Assembly (NCBI RefSeq): GCF_035599575.1
Contig: NZ_CP141179.1
Location: forward strand, 3,757,001-3,821,000
Reading direction: 5' to 3'
Length of the DNA: 64,000 nucleotides
Origin: Roseovarius sp. Pro17
Lineage (GTDB): Bacteria; Pseudomonadota; Alphaproteobacteria; Rhodobacterales; Rhodobacteraceae
Position numbers and translations under genes: made by a program. Within the stretch, counting starts at the first letter, position 1. Every line of letters starts with the position of its first letter. Below the pieces are notes generated by a model. That model had not been told where the DNA came from. It ran no database searches and worked only from the letters and a program-made list of their open reading frames with translations. Positions 43,255 to 52,938 of this stretch are shown here, one piece after another.

Positions 43255-45324
43255 TTAGCCAAGCGTTTTCCAGCCGGGATCGGGCGCAAAGCGGGGGCCA
43301 TACGCTTGTTCCAGCTGCTCCAGCCGCCTGACGATCTCATCGATTCCGCGCGCCTGCGCGTAATGCATCGGACCGCCGCGGAATGGTGCCCACCCGGTGG
43401 CGAATATCATCGCAGCGTCGATATCGTCGGCCTCGGCCACGATCCCCTGGCGCAGCACCTCGACACAAGCGTCCAGCATTGGCAGAATCAGCCTATCGGT
43501 CAGGTCGTCAGGCGCGTCCTCGTCGCTACTTGGGTGCGGCGTGCCGTCAAACCAATCGTAAAACCCTTTGCCAGTCTTCTTGCCTGTTTCGCCTGCCGCG
43601 ACCTTGTCCCGCAGAATCTGCGAAATAGGCGCCATCGGCTTTTCCAGACCGTCCGACAGGCTTGTCGCCACATGCAAACCAATATCGAGGCCTACCTGAT
43701 CGGCCAGCGTGACCGGCCCCATCGGCATCCCAAAGCGCAGCGCAGCGGTGTCGATGACCTCTTTCGACACGCCCTCGTCCATCAGCGCCATCGCCTCCAT
43801 CATGTAAGGCACCAGCGCCCGATTGACTAGGAAACCGGGGTAATCGGAAACATGCACCGGCAGCTTTTTGATCGTTCCGCAAAAGGCGGCGAGGCGGGTG
43901 GCGGTATCGCTTGACGTATCTGCCCCCTTGATAACCTCGACAAGGTCGACTTTGGACACGGGGTTAAAGAAATGCAGCCCGGCAAAGCGTGCGGCGTCGG
44001 GCGCGTGTTCGGCCAGTTCATCCACCGAAAGGCTGGAAGTGTTGCTAGCCAGTATCGCGCCCTTTTTCATGCCGGATTTCAGCCCGTCATAGATCTTTTG
44101 CTTGATGTCGACCTTTTCCGGTCCAGCCTCGATGATCAGGTCCGCAGCGGCAATGCCATAACCTTTGGGGTCGGGCATCAGCCGGTCCAGCGCGTCACGT
44201 TTATCGACACTACTAAGGTGTTTAGAGCCACATATCTCACGTGCCAGCTTGATCGCGCGCCCCAGCGCCTCGGGCGACGTGTCCCCCAGCGTAACCTGCT
44301 TGCCCTGGATCGCGGCAACTGCGGCGATCTCGGCGCCCATGGCGCCCGCGCCGATGACATGGACATGCGCAATACCGTCCTCACCCTTGGCATTGCCGCG
44401 CAGCCGCTGACGTAGGAAAAATGCGCGTTGCAGGTTCTTGGACGTGTCGGTCTGAAGCAGCTTGCCGAACGACTCGATTTCGGCCTTTTGCATCGCCTTG
44501 GCGTCATCCCCATGCTCTTCCCACAGGTCGATCAGCGCGTAGGGCGCCGGATAATGCGCCTTGGGGGCCTTCTTTTCGGTCGCGCTGCGCATCTGCCGCG
44601 CCGCGTAGCTGCGCGCAGCGCCAAGACCGAAAGCGCGGCTTTTCAGCCCTTGCTCACGCTCTTCCAGCTTGCCATTGGCAGCGGCCTCGACCGCGGCGGC
44701 GACATGGCGTTCCTCTACCACGGCATCGAGCAGCCCCAGCGATTTCGCCTTCCTCGTGTGCGCGCTCTTGCCAGTCAGCATCAGCGTCATCGCCTCAGTA
44801 GGGTCGATCAACGCAATCGAGCGAAAGGTTCCGCCTAGGCCCGGATGCAAGCCCAATTGCACCTCTGGAAAGGCAAAAGAGGCGCCCTTTACCCCGATAC
44901 GGATATCACAAGCCAGCGCCATCTCGAATCCCCCGCCCAACGCCGCACCATGCACGACGCAAATCGTGGGACAGGATAACGCGGCGAGGCGGTCGAACAC
45001 CGCGTGCCCCTCTTTCAGCAGCTTTTCGGGGTCGGCGGCCACATCCTTGAATTCGGAAATATCCGCCCCGGCGGCAAAACCAGCATCCTTGGCAGAGCGG
45101 ATGACAAGCGCCTTTGGCATGTCCTTTTCCGCCGCAGCCAGAAGTTGATCCAGCTCCTCCAAAACCTTGCGGGAAATGACATTGACCCCGCTGCCCTCGC
45201 AATCCATGACCAGCCACAGGACGCCATTCGCATCCCGCCCACTGCGCCAGTTGCCTTGCCGCGCACCCGCGCCGCCCATTTCGCGCAGTTCAGCGCCCAG
45301 AAATTCCATCACAGCCCCGGTCAT
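43255..45324 (-). CDS. fadJ: Fatty-acid oxidation multifunctional enzyme (enoyl-CoA hydratase/3-hydroxyacyl-CoA dehydrogenase)
   Basis: A 689-residue FadJ/FadB-type protein. The N-terminal crotonase domain shows LALVIRSAK-like AGADISEFKDVAAD and VHGAALGGGFEMALACDIRI (oxyanion hole and catalytic Glu region), then LPGLGGT-type LGLHPGLGGTFRSIAL. The dehydrogenase part has HVIGAGAMGAEIAAVAAIQG as NAD site, ASNTSSLSVDELAEHAPDAA, GLHFFNPVSKVDLVEVIKG and YPGFLVNRALVPYMMEA. It performs hydration and NAD-dependent oxidation of 2-enoyl-CoA. The ATG at 45324 overlaps the thiolase stop as ATGA; a 16-residue longer reading is not supported. Confidence 0.93.
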   Translation of the reverse strand: MTGAVMEFLGAELREMGGAGARQGNWRSGRDANGVLWLVMDCEGSGVNVISRKVLEELDQLLAAAEKDMPKALVIRSAKDAGFAAGADISEFKDVAADPEKLLKEGHAVFDRLAALSCPTICVVHGAALGGGFEMALACDIRIGVKGASFAFPEVQLGLHPGLGGTFRSIALIDPTEAMTLMLTGKSAHTRKAKSLGLLDAVVEERHVAAAVEAAANGKLEEREQGLKSRAFGLGAARSYAARQMRSATEKKAPKAHYPAPYALIDLWEEHGDDAKAMQKAEIESFGKLLQTDTSKNLQRAFFLRQRLRGNAKGEDGIAHVHVIGAGAMGAEIAAVAAIQGKQVTLGDTSPEALGRAIKLAREICGSKHLSSVDKRDALDRLMPDPKGYGIAAADLIIEAGPEKVDIKQKIYDGLKSGMKKGAILASNTSSLSVDELAEHAPDAARFAGLHFFNPVSKVDLVEVIKGADTSSDTATRLAAFCGTIKKLPVHVSDYPGFLVNRALVPYMMEAMALMDEGVSKEVIDTAALRFGMPMGPVTLADQVGLDIGLHVATSLSDGLEKPMAPISQILRDKVAAGETGKKTGKGFYDWFDGTPHPSSDEDAPDDLTDRLILPMLDACVEVLRQGIVAEADDIDAAMIFATGWAPFRGGPMHYAQARGIDEIVRRLEQLEQAYGPRFAPDPGWKTLG

Positions 45325-46613
45325 TGCACAGCCTCCAACAGCATGGCGCCACCCAGTCCGCCACCGATACATTCGGTCGCGATCCCGCGCTTGGCTCCGC
45401 GTTTCTTCATCGCATTCGCCAGATGCAGCACGATCCGGTTGCCGCTGGTTCCGACGGGATGCCCCAGCGAGATCGCGCCGCCATCGACGTTCAGCCTATC
45501 GCGGTCGATCCGCCCGAATGCGGCATCGTATCCCAGTACCTCGCGGCAGAAATCGTCGTCACTCCATGCGGCCACGCAAGCCAGAACCTGCGCCGCAAAC
45601 GCCTCGTTCAATTCCCAGAGATCGATGTCGTCCACCCCATAACCATGTCGCTGGGCAATGGGTGTCGACGCCATCACTGGCCCGAGGCCCATGACGGCAG
45701 GATCCAGCCCCGCCCATTCGCTGTCGGTAATCTCGGCCAGTGGCTCCAACCCGTGGGCATTGACGGCCTTTTCGGACGCGACGATCACCCAGCTTGCGCC
45801 ATCGGTAATCTGGCTGGAATTACCGGCCGTCACCTTGCCGTATGGCCTCTCGAAGACCGGCTTCGGCTTGGCCAGCCCCTGCATGTCGCTATCCGGACGC
45901 ACGCCGTTGTCATGGTCGTAAACGGTGCCATCAGGGTCGAAGGCTGTCATGACCTCGTTTTCAAGCGTGCCGTCCTTTTGGGCAGCGGCTAGGCGGTGGT
46001 GGCTCTGCATCGCGTAGGCGTCCGCTGATTGCCGGTCGATGCCAAAACGGTGCGCAAGGATTTCGGCGGTCTGGCCCATGCCCAGATCTGTGATGGGGTC
46101 GGTCAATCCGCGCTCCAGCCCGATGATCGGCTTGAAAAATTCAGGCTTGATCCCGGTCATCAGCTTTACTTTGTCCAGCGGACTGCGCGCAGCGGCCAGG
46201 CCCCCCATCCATTCAGCAGCCGACTGGCGCAGGATCAGGGGCGCATGGCTGAGGGCTTCGGCCCCGCCCGCAAGGATCATGTCGTGGCTGCCCGAGCGGA
46301 TATAGCGATACGCCGTGTCGATACTCTGCATCCCCGAGCCGCAGTTGATCTGCACGTTGAATGCGACCATCTTTTCGCCCAGCCCCAGCCTGAGGGCGGC
46401 AACACGGGCGGGGTTCGCCTCGTCCGCCATGACGTTTACGCAGCCGAGGATGACCAGATCGAATGCGGTGCGATCAAACGGCTGTCGCGCCAGCAGGGGT
46501 CGCCCGCACTGCACCGCCAGATCGACGGGGGTGAACGGGCCGGGGGTGCCGCGCGCCTTGAGGAACGGCGTGCGCGCACCATCGACCAGAAAAACGCGTT
46601 GGGATTGCGTCAT
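45321..46613 (-). CDS. fadI: Acetyl-CoA acyltransferase (beta-oxidation thiolase)
   Basis: A 430-residue thiolase cleaving 3-ketoacyl-CoA to acetyl-CoA. The nucleophile lies in NVQINCGSGMQSIDTAY, the His of LNEAFAAQVLA and the C-terminal cysteine in ATECIGGGLGGAMLLE complete the active site, and GGAISLGHPVGTSGNRI is the conserved HPxGxSG segment. It overlaps the acyl-CoA dehydrogenase upstream and fadJ downstream by 4 bp each, so the three beta-oxidation steps are translationally coupled. Confidence 0.94.
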   Translation of the reverse strand: MTQSQRVFLVDGARTPFLKARGTPGPFTPVDLAVQCGRPLLARQPFDRTAFDLVILGCVNVMADEANPARVAALRLGLGEKMVAFNVQINCGSGMQSIDTAYRYIRSGSHDMILAGGAEALSHAPLILRQSAAEWMGGLAAARSPLDKVKLMTGIKPEFFKPIIGLERGLTDPITDLGMGQTAEILAHRFGIDRQSADAYAMQSHHRLAAAQKDGTLENEVMTAFDPDGTVYDHDNGVRPDSDMQGLAKPKPVFERPYGKVTAGNSSQITDGASWVIVASEKAVNAHGLEPLAEITDSEWAGLDPAVMGLGPVMASTPIAQRHGYGVDDIDLWELNEAFAAQVLACVAAWSDDDFCREVLGYDAAFGRIDRDRLNVDGGAISLGHPVGTSGNRIVLHLANAMKKRGAKRGIATECIGGGLGGAMLLEAVQ

Positions 46614-48880
46614 TGTGCGGCCTCCTGTGAGGGGTTTTTCTGTGAATAGTGGTTCTGTGCGTTGGGCGTGTAGCCTCTAAAGTAGCGCGACAGCTCGTCC
46701 GGGGTGAAATCGTCGACGGCGATGACGCGGGCGACCAGATCGCTCATTTCAGCGATATCCCTCATTTCAGCGTCGCTGACGATGCCCGCCTCCAACCCTT
46801 CCTGAGGCGTCTTGCGAGCGTCGCGCAGCCGCTTCATCACGGGTGCCATTTCGTTCACCTTGGCGTAGCAATCGTTCAGCAGCATGATGCTAGGATGATT
46901 GCACCCGCCTGCGATGCGTCCAGTAATGCGCTCGCGCGTGGGCGACGGGGCATAGATCAGATCGCTGCATGTCTCGACCAGCACATCGTCGGGCCCCTTC
47001 TCGCGCCGACCGGGCCAAGTGATGCCCCGCAGAATGGCGGCGGCCCAGCGCGCGGGCAGATTGACGATCACATCGTCCAGTGCTGTCTGGATGCGCTGGA
47101 ATCCCGCCTCGGCAGCGTAGTTAAGCACCGGCAGATCGGCCTCCTGACGCCCCTCATCGTCCCAGCGTTTGAGTGCGGCGGAAATGATATACATCTCGGA
47201 CAGGATATCGCCCATGCGCGACGACAGCATCTCTTTGCGTTTTAGAGCACCACCCAGTGTCAGGAAACAGACATCGGCCGTCAGCGCATAAGCGGCAGAC
47301 CAGCGACCAAGGCGGCGATAGATATGTGTGGCTTTGCCCGCATCGGGTGCGGGCGCAAAGCGGCCCCCGGTCAGTGCGCGGCCCCACGCGCGAAACAGCG
47401 TGCGCGTCGTATGCCCGATATGGGCCCAAACGGACTTGTCGAACATCTCCAGCGATTTTTCTGGATCAGGCTCCTGCAAGGCCATCATATTGTCCAGCAT
47501 ATGCGGATGCGCGCGGATTGACCCCTGCCCAAAGATGATCAGGCTGCGTGTGACGATATTCGCCCCCTCTACCGTAATCCCGATGGGAACGGCGCGATAA
47601 AGCGGCAGTAGATAGTTCGACGGCCCGTCGATAACAGCCTTGCCCGAATGCACGTCCATTGCATCGTTCAGTGCCTCGCGCATCCGGAACGTTGCGTGCG
47701 CCTTCATGATGGCCGAAATCACCGACAGTGCGCGCCCTTCGTCCAGCCCCGCACAGGTCAGATGCCGTGCGGCGTCCATCGCATAAGCATCTGCCGCCAG
47801 CTTGCCCATGCGCATCTGCACACCACCAAACTTGCCGATCGGCAGGCGAAATTGCTCGCGAATACGCGCATATGCCCCTGTCGTGTGCGCGCTCAGCGCA
47901 ATGGCGGCGCAGCCCATCGAGGGTAGCGAGATGCCCCGCCCGGCGGCCAGCGCGCTCATCAGCATCATCCAGCCGCGTCCGGCGTAATCCGGCCCGCCGA
48001 TGATATTGTCGAGCGGAATGAACACATCCTTGCCCGTAGTTGGCCCGTTCATGAACATGGTCGAGGCCGGGATATGCCTACGCCCGGTTTCGACCCCATC
48101 CAGATCAGTCGGAACCAGCGCGCAGGTGATACCGATTTCTTCGGTATCGCCGATCAACCCGTCAGGATCGCGCAGCTTGAACGCCAGTCCCAGCACCGTG
48201 CAGACGGGCGACAGCGTGATGTAGCGCTTGGCCCAGTTCAGGCGGATGCCCAGCACCTCCTTGCCGTCCCACTGCCCCTTGCAGATCACGCCATCATCCA
48301 CCATTGCACTGGCGTCAGATCCAGCCTCGGCACTGGTCAGGCCAAAGGCAGGTAGCTCGCGCCCATCGGCAAGGCGGGGTAGCCAGTAATCCTGCTGCTC
48401 CTGCGTGCCGAACTGATGCAGCAGCTCACCCGGCCCCAACGAATTTGGCACCATCACCGTCACCGCAGCCGCGACTGAGCGGGTCGAGATAAAACGCACC
48501 ACTTCACTATGCGCAAACGCGGAAAAGGCGAGACCACCATGCGATTTCGGGATGATCATCCCGAAAAACCCGTTCTCGCGCAGAAATTTCCACACTTCGG
48601 GCGGCAGGTCTGCGGTGTCCTGATTGATCGTCCAGTCGTCCAGCATATCGCACAGCTCACGGCATGGTCCGTCCAGAAACGCCTGTTCGTCTTTGGTCAG
48701 GCGCGGGGCGGCGACGGAACGTAACTTGGACCAGTCCGGATTGCCCGAGAAAAGCTCGGCATCCCACCAGACTTCGCCCGCGTTCAACGCTTCGCTTTCG
48801 GTGTCCGAAAGGGCGGGCAAAGCGGCCTTAGCCCAGCGGTGAATGGGCCGGGTAATGTATCTGGCGCGAAAGGAAGACAT
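46610..48880 (-). CDS. fadE: Acyl-CoA dehydrogenase (FadE type, DUF1974 C-terminus)
   Basis: A 756-residue flavoprotein, slightly shorter than E. coli FadE. After the N-terminal helices (PALSDTESEALNAGEVWWDA) the acyl-CoA dehydrogenase core shows GFFGMIIPKSHGGLAFSAFA, NSLGPGELLHQFGTQEQQDY, FGLTSAEAGSDASAM, NWAKRYITLSPVCTVLGLAF, RGISLPSMGCAAIALSAHTT, and the C-terminal DUF1974 region follows. It oxidises acyl-CoA to 2-enoyl-CoA. AAGGAG precedes the ATG at 48880; longer readings add a tail from the upstream region. First gene of the operon, facing a long non-coding stretch that should hold the promoter. Confidence 0.93.
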   Translation of the reverse strand: MSSFRARYITRPIHRWAKAALPALSDTESEALNAGEVWWDAELFSGNPDWSKLRSVAAPRLTKDEQAFLDGPCRELCDMLDDWTINQDTADLPPEVWKFLRENGFFGMIIPKSHGGLAFSAFAHSEVVRFISTRSVAAAVTVMVPNSLGPGELLHQFGTQEQQDYWLPRLADGRELPAFGLTSAEAGSDASAMVDDGVICKGQWDGKEVLGIRLNWAKRYITLSPVCTVLGLAFKLRDPDGLIGDTEEIGITCALVPTDLDGVETGRRHIPASTMFMNGPTTGKDVFIPLDNIIGGPDYAGRGWMMLMSALAAGRGISLPSMGCAAIALSAHTTGAYARIREQFRLPIGKFGGVQMRMGKLAADAYAMDAARHLTCAGLDEGRALSVISAIMKAHATFRMREALNDAMDVHSGKAVIDGPSNYLLPLYRAVPIGITVEGANIVTRSLIIFGQGSIRAHPHMLDNMMALQEPDPEKSLEMFDKSVWAHIGHTTRTLFRAWGRALTGGRFAPAPDAGKATHIYRRLGRWSAAYALTADVCFLTLGGALKRKEMLSSRMGDILSEMYIISAALKRWDDEGRQEADLPVLNYAAEAGFQRIQTALDDVIVNLPARWAAAILRGITWPGRREKGPDDVLVETCSDLIYAPSPTRERITGRIAGGCNHPSIMLLNDCYAKVNEMAPVMKRLRDARKTPQEGLEAGIVSDAEMRDIAEMSDLVARVIAVDDFTPDELSRYFRGYTPNAQNHYSQKNPSQEAAQ

Positions 48881-49770
48881 GGCAGGCTCCTTCATTAACA
48901 TTAAGACAACGCGCGACTGTGGCACAGTGTTCCCTTTGCCGCAGTTCGAAGAATGTGCCGCTACAGCGTTCGTTACGCAATGTCGGCGCGCCCAAGTTCC
49001 ATCACCGGGCGTCAAGACTGCAAGGAAGCGCCACCAGCCGATGCCGGGCCTGTCGATACTGAGTTAGTCGATAAACGCAGGCGTTATCATCTTCATATCA
49101 TCGAAATCTCCGGCTGTCATCGTGCGCGCATAAGCGAGAGAAGGCCATCCTCCGGGCTTCCCAAATCCACCCCGAGGCCGAGACCGTGCCGGTCACCGAC
49201 ATGCGCAGCGCCGCATTTGATCGCTGGCAACAGGTCCACGGCAGGGCGCTGGGCAGCAGATGTTAGCGTCCGATAATGCCGGGCTATTTACCACTTAGGC
49301 CAAGGGGCTTCGCTTGTTCCTGCAAACTGCGATGCTGGGTTGTATGGTACGGCGCTAGATTAATACGCACCCGGCACGCTGGGCCAGCATATCGGCGATC
49401 TGCCGCAGCACATGCGGCGGGCCGATGGTCAGCGTGCCAATGCCTGTGCGCGGACCAGATTTCCCTCCAGCCAAATGTCGCTCTGATCAGCCGGCGCGAC
49501 ACTAATCGGCACGTTAGACAGGCTGCCGGAACATAGGCTCGACGTTCTCGGAGAAGCCCTTCCGGCGGCTAACTCTCTGTGTCGCCGGCTGAGGCACTCA
49601 GGTCACGAATCGCTCAACCACCGCGCGAAGCATTGCTAGATTCATCGTATCTACAGATCAGCCGCCAGTTCGCATGACGTTGCTGCTGTGGCAGGCTGGC
49701 CAATTGCTGTGCGAGGTGCGCTGTGCTAATAACGACACCCATCAGGATAGAGACGCAATTCACCCGATTG
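48881..49770. other. 890-bp stretch without an intact gene
   Basis: The first 150 bp next to fadE should contain its promoter. The rest holds only short, broken frames. One plus-strand frame (49131-49266) has protein-like composition (KREKAILRASQIHPEAETV, ending before TAG). A minus-strand frame-shifted remnant lies at 49355-49600. No tRNA, repeat or intact insertion sequence is seen. Confidence 0.6.
49355..49600 (-). pseudogene. Frameshifted gene remnant of unknown family
   Basis: On the minus strand three frame segments read like one protein broken by shifts: SRRKGFSENVEPMFRQPV ends at a stop, PISVAPADQSDIWLEGNLVR continues in another frame, and GTLTIGPPHVLRQIADMLAQ plus RAGCVLI ends at a TAG (49357-49355). 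The GC-rich codon choice is like the neighbours. I cannot name the parent protein, and chance composition in a GC-rich genome remains possible. Confidence 0.3.
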
Positions 49771-50937
49771 TCAGTCCTGACCCGACAGATCGCGGGTAAA
49801 TATTTTGTCCGCGCAATCTGAAATGTCGTCCGTCACGCGGTTGGCGACGATGATATCGCTCTCGGCCTTGAACGCCTCAAGATCGGCCAGCACGCGCGAG
49901 CCAAAGAAGTGATCCTCGTGCAACGCGGGCTCATAGACGATAACTTCGATCCCCTTGGCTTTGATCCGCTTCATGATGCCTTGGATCGACGACTGGCGAA
50001 AATTGTCGCTGCCCGCCTTCATGACCAACCGGTAGACGCCGACGATGCGCGGGCGGCGCGCGATGATCTGGTCCGACAGAAAATCCTTGCGGGTGCGGTT
50101 GGCGTCCACAATAGCGCGTATCAGGTTCTGGGGCACTTCGGAATAGTTCGCCAAAAGCTGCTTGGTATCTTTGGGCAGGCAATAGCCACCATAGCCGAAG
50201 GAGGGGTTGTTATAGTGCGCGCCGATGCGCGGATCGAGGCCGATACCGTCGATGATCTGGCGCGTGTCCATGCCGCCCGCCATCGCATAACTGTCCAGCT
50301 CGTTAAAAAAGGCGACGCGCATCGCGAGGTAGGTATTGGCAAAGAGCTTGATCGCCTCGGCCTCGTCGGGGTCGGTAAAAAGGATCGGCGCGTCCTTGGT
50401 GATCGCGCCCTCAAGCAGCAGATCAGCAAAGATGCGCGCGCGTTCCGACCGTTCGCCGACGATGATGCGGCTAGGGTGCAGATTGTCATGCAACGCGCGC
50501 CCCTCACGCAGGAACTCGGGCGAAAAGATCACCTGATCGGTGTTCAGCCGTTTGCGGAGTTCCCGCACGAAGCCGACCGGCACGGTCGATTTGATCACGA
50601 TCGTCGCGCGGGTGTTCACCGCGATCACGTCACGGATCACCGCCTCGACCGAAGAGGTGTCGAAATAGTTGCTCTGCGCATCGTAGTTCGTGGGTGTCGC
50701 GACAATGACGAAATCCGCGTCCGAGTAAGCGTTGTCCCCGTCCGTGGTCGCGGTCAGGCTAAGCGTTCCGGCCGCTAGATACGCCTCTATATCCGGGTCA
50801 ACGACGGGGCTTTGACCCGCATTCACCATCTCGGCCCGCTGAGGCGAAATGTCAATTGCGATCACATCATGTGCCCCCGCCAGCAGGACCGCGTTCGACA
50901 ATCCGACATAGCCGATACCGGCAACCGCTATTTTCAT
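49771..50937 (-). CDS. ugd: UDP-glucose 6-dehydrogenase family nucleotide-sugar dehydrogenase
   Basis: A 388-residue enzyme of the short bacterial UDP-glucose dehydrogenase type. It has the N-terminal NAD site [70 protein letters not shown], and the catalytic cysteine (Cys253) in [14 protein letters not shown]. It oxidises UDP-glucose to UDP-glucuronate for surface polysaccharide; the epimerase at 35.5 kb would use that product. GDP-mannose dehydrogenase is less likely from the overall length. It appears monocistronic, with 230 bp of non-coding DNA upstream. Confidence 0.9.
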   Translation of the reverse strand: MKIAVAGIGYVGLSNAVLLAGAHDVIAIDISPQRAEMVNAGQSPVVDPDIEAYLAAGTLSLTATTDGDNAYSDADFVIVATPTNYDAQSNYFDTSSVEAVIRDVIAVNTRATIVIKSTVPVGFVRELRKRLNTDQVIFSPEFLREGRALHDNLHPSRIIVGERSERARIFADLLLEGAITKDAPILFTDPDEAEAIKLFANTYLAMRVAFFNELDSYAMAGGMDTRQIIDGIGLDPRIGAHYNNPSFGYGGYCLPKDTKQLLANYSEVPQNLIRAIVDANRTRKDFLSDQIIARRPRIVGVYRLVMKAGSDNFRQSSIQGIMKRIKAKGIEVIVYEPALHEDHFFGSRVLADLEAFKAESDIIVANRVTDDISDCADKIFTRDLSGQD

Positions 50938-51166
50938 TAAATCACTCGCCTTGGCATGTCAGATTGGGCTCAATGCCTCTGCTTTAGAACACGGGCGCGG
51001 CCCGGACAACCTTTGTCACCAGTAGTGTAGCTGGCTCTGTCACCGCTTTGCCGCATATAGGTGGGCGACTGCACCAGCGACGCGGCAACGTTGCGCGGTT
51101 CAGCCGAGCAGCAGGATCAGTGGTATTGGCCTGACCCCTGAATTGGTGTCACGCACGCTGACAGGC

Positions 51167-52018
51167 TTAGTGCGTCAGTTCGATGTCCGGCTGGGATTTC
51201 GTCAGATCGTCCAGCGAACGTAGTTGGCCGATAAGCGCCTCCATACGGTCGACGGGGATCATGTTTGGTCCATCACTGGGCGCGTTATCGGGATCTTCAT
51301 GCGTCTCGATAAACAGCGCCGAGACGCCTACCGCTACAGCCGCCCGCGCCAGCACGGGCGCGAATTCGCGCTGCCCGCCGCTGGTCGTGCCCTGACCGCC
51401 CGGTTGTTGGACCGAATGCGTGGCGTCGAACACCACCGGATACCCCGTGCGTGCCATCGTCGGCAGCCCGCGAAAGTCACTAACCAGCGTGTTATAGCCA
51501 AAGGACGTGCCGCGATCGCACAGCATGATCCGCTCGTTCCCGGTGCTGGCGATCTTGTCTGCGACATTGCCCATGTCCCATGGGGCCAGGAATTGGCCCT
51601 TCTTAACGTTGATCGCGCAGCCGGTTTCGCCAGCGGCTAGTAGCAGATCGGTCTGGCGACAGAGGAACGCGGGGATCTGGATCACATCCACGACCTCGCC
51701 CGCCGGGGCGCATTGACGTGCGTCATGCACGTCCGTCAGGACGGGGCATCCGAACTCATCACGGATCTTGCTGAGAATGGTCAGCCCCTCGTCCATACCC
51801 AAGCCCCGTTGCGTCGCCAGAGAGGACCGGTTCGCCTTGTCGTAGCTGGCCTTAAAGATGAACCGCGTGCCGGTCGGCGCGCAGGCCTCCGCGATCCGTT
51901 CGGCCATCATGCGCGTGTGGTCCAAGCTTTCCAATTGGCATGGGCCGGTGATCAGTGCGAATGGCAAACGCGCGCCGATGTCGATATCGCGGACGGTGAT
52001 AATGCGTGTTTCGATCAT
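51167..52018 (-). CDS. kdsA: 3-deoxy-8-phosphooctulonate synthase
   Basis: A 283-residue KDO-8-phosphate synthase condensing arabinose-5-phosphate with phosphoenolpyruvate. Motifs: ALITGPCQLESLDHTRMMAE, FKASYDKANRSS, PVLTDVHDARQCAPAGEVVD, IQIPAFLCRQTDLLLAAG, NVKKGQFLAPWDM, CDRGTSFGYNTLVSDFRGLP and FDATHSVQQPGGQG. It overlaps kdsB by 4 bp, giving a kdsB-kdsA operon for the LPS inner-core sugar KDO or a KDO-containing capsule. Confidence 0.95.
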   Translation of the reverse strand: MIETRIITVRDIDIGARLPFALITGPCQLESLDHTRMMAERIAEACAPTGTRFIFKASYDKANRSSLATQRGLGMDEGLTILSKIRDEFGCPVLTDVHDARQCAPAGEVVDVIQIPAFLCRQTDLLLAAGETGCAINVKKGQFLAPWDMGNVADKIASTGNERIMLCDRGTSFGYNTLVSDFRGLPTMARTGYPVVFDATHSVQQPGGQGTTSGGQREFAPVLARAAVAVGVSALFIETHEDPDNAPSDGPNMIPVDRMEALIGQLRSLDDLTKSQPDIELTH

Positions 52019-52803
52019 TGTGACTCCAATGCTGCCTCAATGCGGGCAACGTCGCCGGGATTGTTTAGCTCCCAAAATACCCGCCCGCGCGCATCCACTT
52101 CGACGCAGCGCACGCCGATGCCCGCGCTGAGGAATCGCAACTGCTCCAATCCCTCAAGCTGTTCGAGCGAAGAGGCAGGCGTCTTTACATAGGATTTCAA
52201 CGCATCCGGACGATAGGCATAGACACCCACATGGTGAAAGACCGGGATCGGCTGGGGCAGGGTGCCGGGGGCGATGTAAGGGATCACCTCCTTGGAGAAG
52301 TAGAGCGCGTTCATATGCCGGTCGAAAACCGCCGTCGTGCCGCCCACGCGGTCGTTTTTGCGATCCTCGATGAAATTATCGTAGGTTTGCTGGTCACAGC
52401 GCAGCACGGGCGTCGCCATCGCCACAGTCGGATCGGTCGCCATCGCGGCCATCAGCCCCTCGACGAACCACGGCGGCGTCAGCGGCGCGTCGCCTTGAAA
52501 GTTAATCACCAGATCGGGGGCCGTATCCATCTGCGCCAACGCATCCGCGCAGCGGGCGGTGCCGTTCTCGCAATCCTCGGAGGTCATGACCACATCGGCG
52601 CCAAAGCTGCGCGCGTGTTCGGCGATGCGCGCATCGTCGGTGGCGACATAGACTGCATCGACGCCCTCGATGGCGCTGGCCGCCTCCCAACTCATGTGAA
52701 TGAGGCTTTTGGCGCTGCCGTCCTTCTGGCGTAGTTCAACCAGCGGCTTGCCGGGATAGCGGGTCGAGGCGTATCGCGCCGGAATAAAGATCACCGTTTT
52801 CAT
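52015..52803 (-). CDS. kdsB: 3-deoxy-manno-octulosonate cytidylyltransferase
   Basis: A 262-residue CMP-KDO synthetase activating KDO with CTP. Motifs: VIFIPARYASTRYPGKPLVE at the N-terminus, VYVATDDARIAEHARSFGAD, VINFQGDAPLTPP, YFSKEVIPYIAPG and VGVYAYRPDALKSYV. The ATG at 52803 has GAGG upstream and matches the family start; a 25-residue longer reading is not supported. It diverges from kdsD across 135 bp, so all three KDO genes share one regulatory region. Confidence 0.94.
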   Translation of the reverse strand: MKTVIFIPARYASTRYPGKPLVELRQKDGSAKSLIHMSWEAASAIEGVDAVYVATDDARIAEHARSFGADVVMTSEDCENGTARCADALAQMDTAPDLVINFQGDAPLTPPWFVEGLMAAMATDPTVAMATPVLRCDQQTYDNFIEDRKNDRVGGTTAVFDRHMNALYFSKEVIPYIAPGTLPQPIPVFHHVGVYAYRPDALKSYVKTPASSLEQLEGLEQLRFLSAGIGVRCVEVDARGRVFWELNNPGDVARIEAALESQ

Positions 52804-52938
52804 ATGCTGCCTCTCGGATGCCTGTTCGGTTCCATACATCATAACATGGCCGCAGGGGCAATCTTGCGCCGTGGTCATGGCATTTACGGGGTCCTTGTGT
52901 TAGCGCAAAGGCGCTTATGCCACATGCAAGGGATGCGC

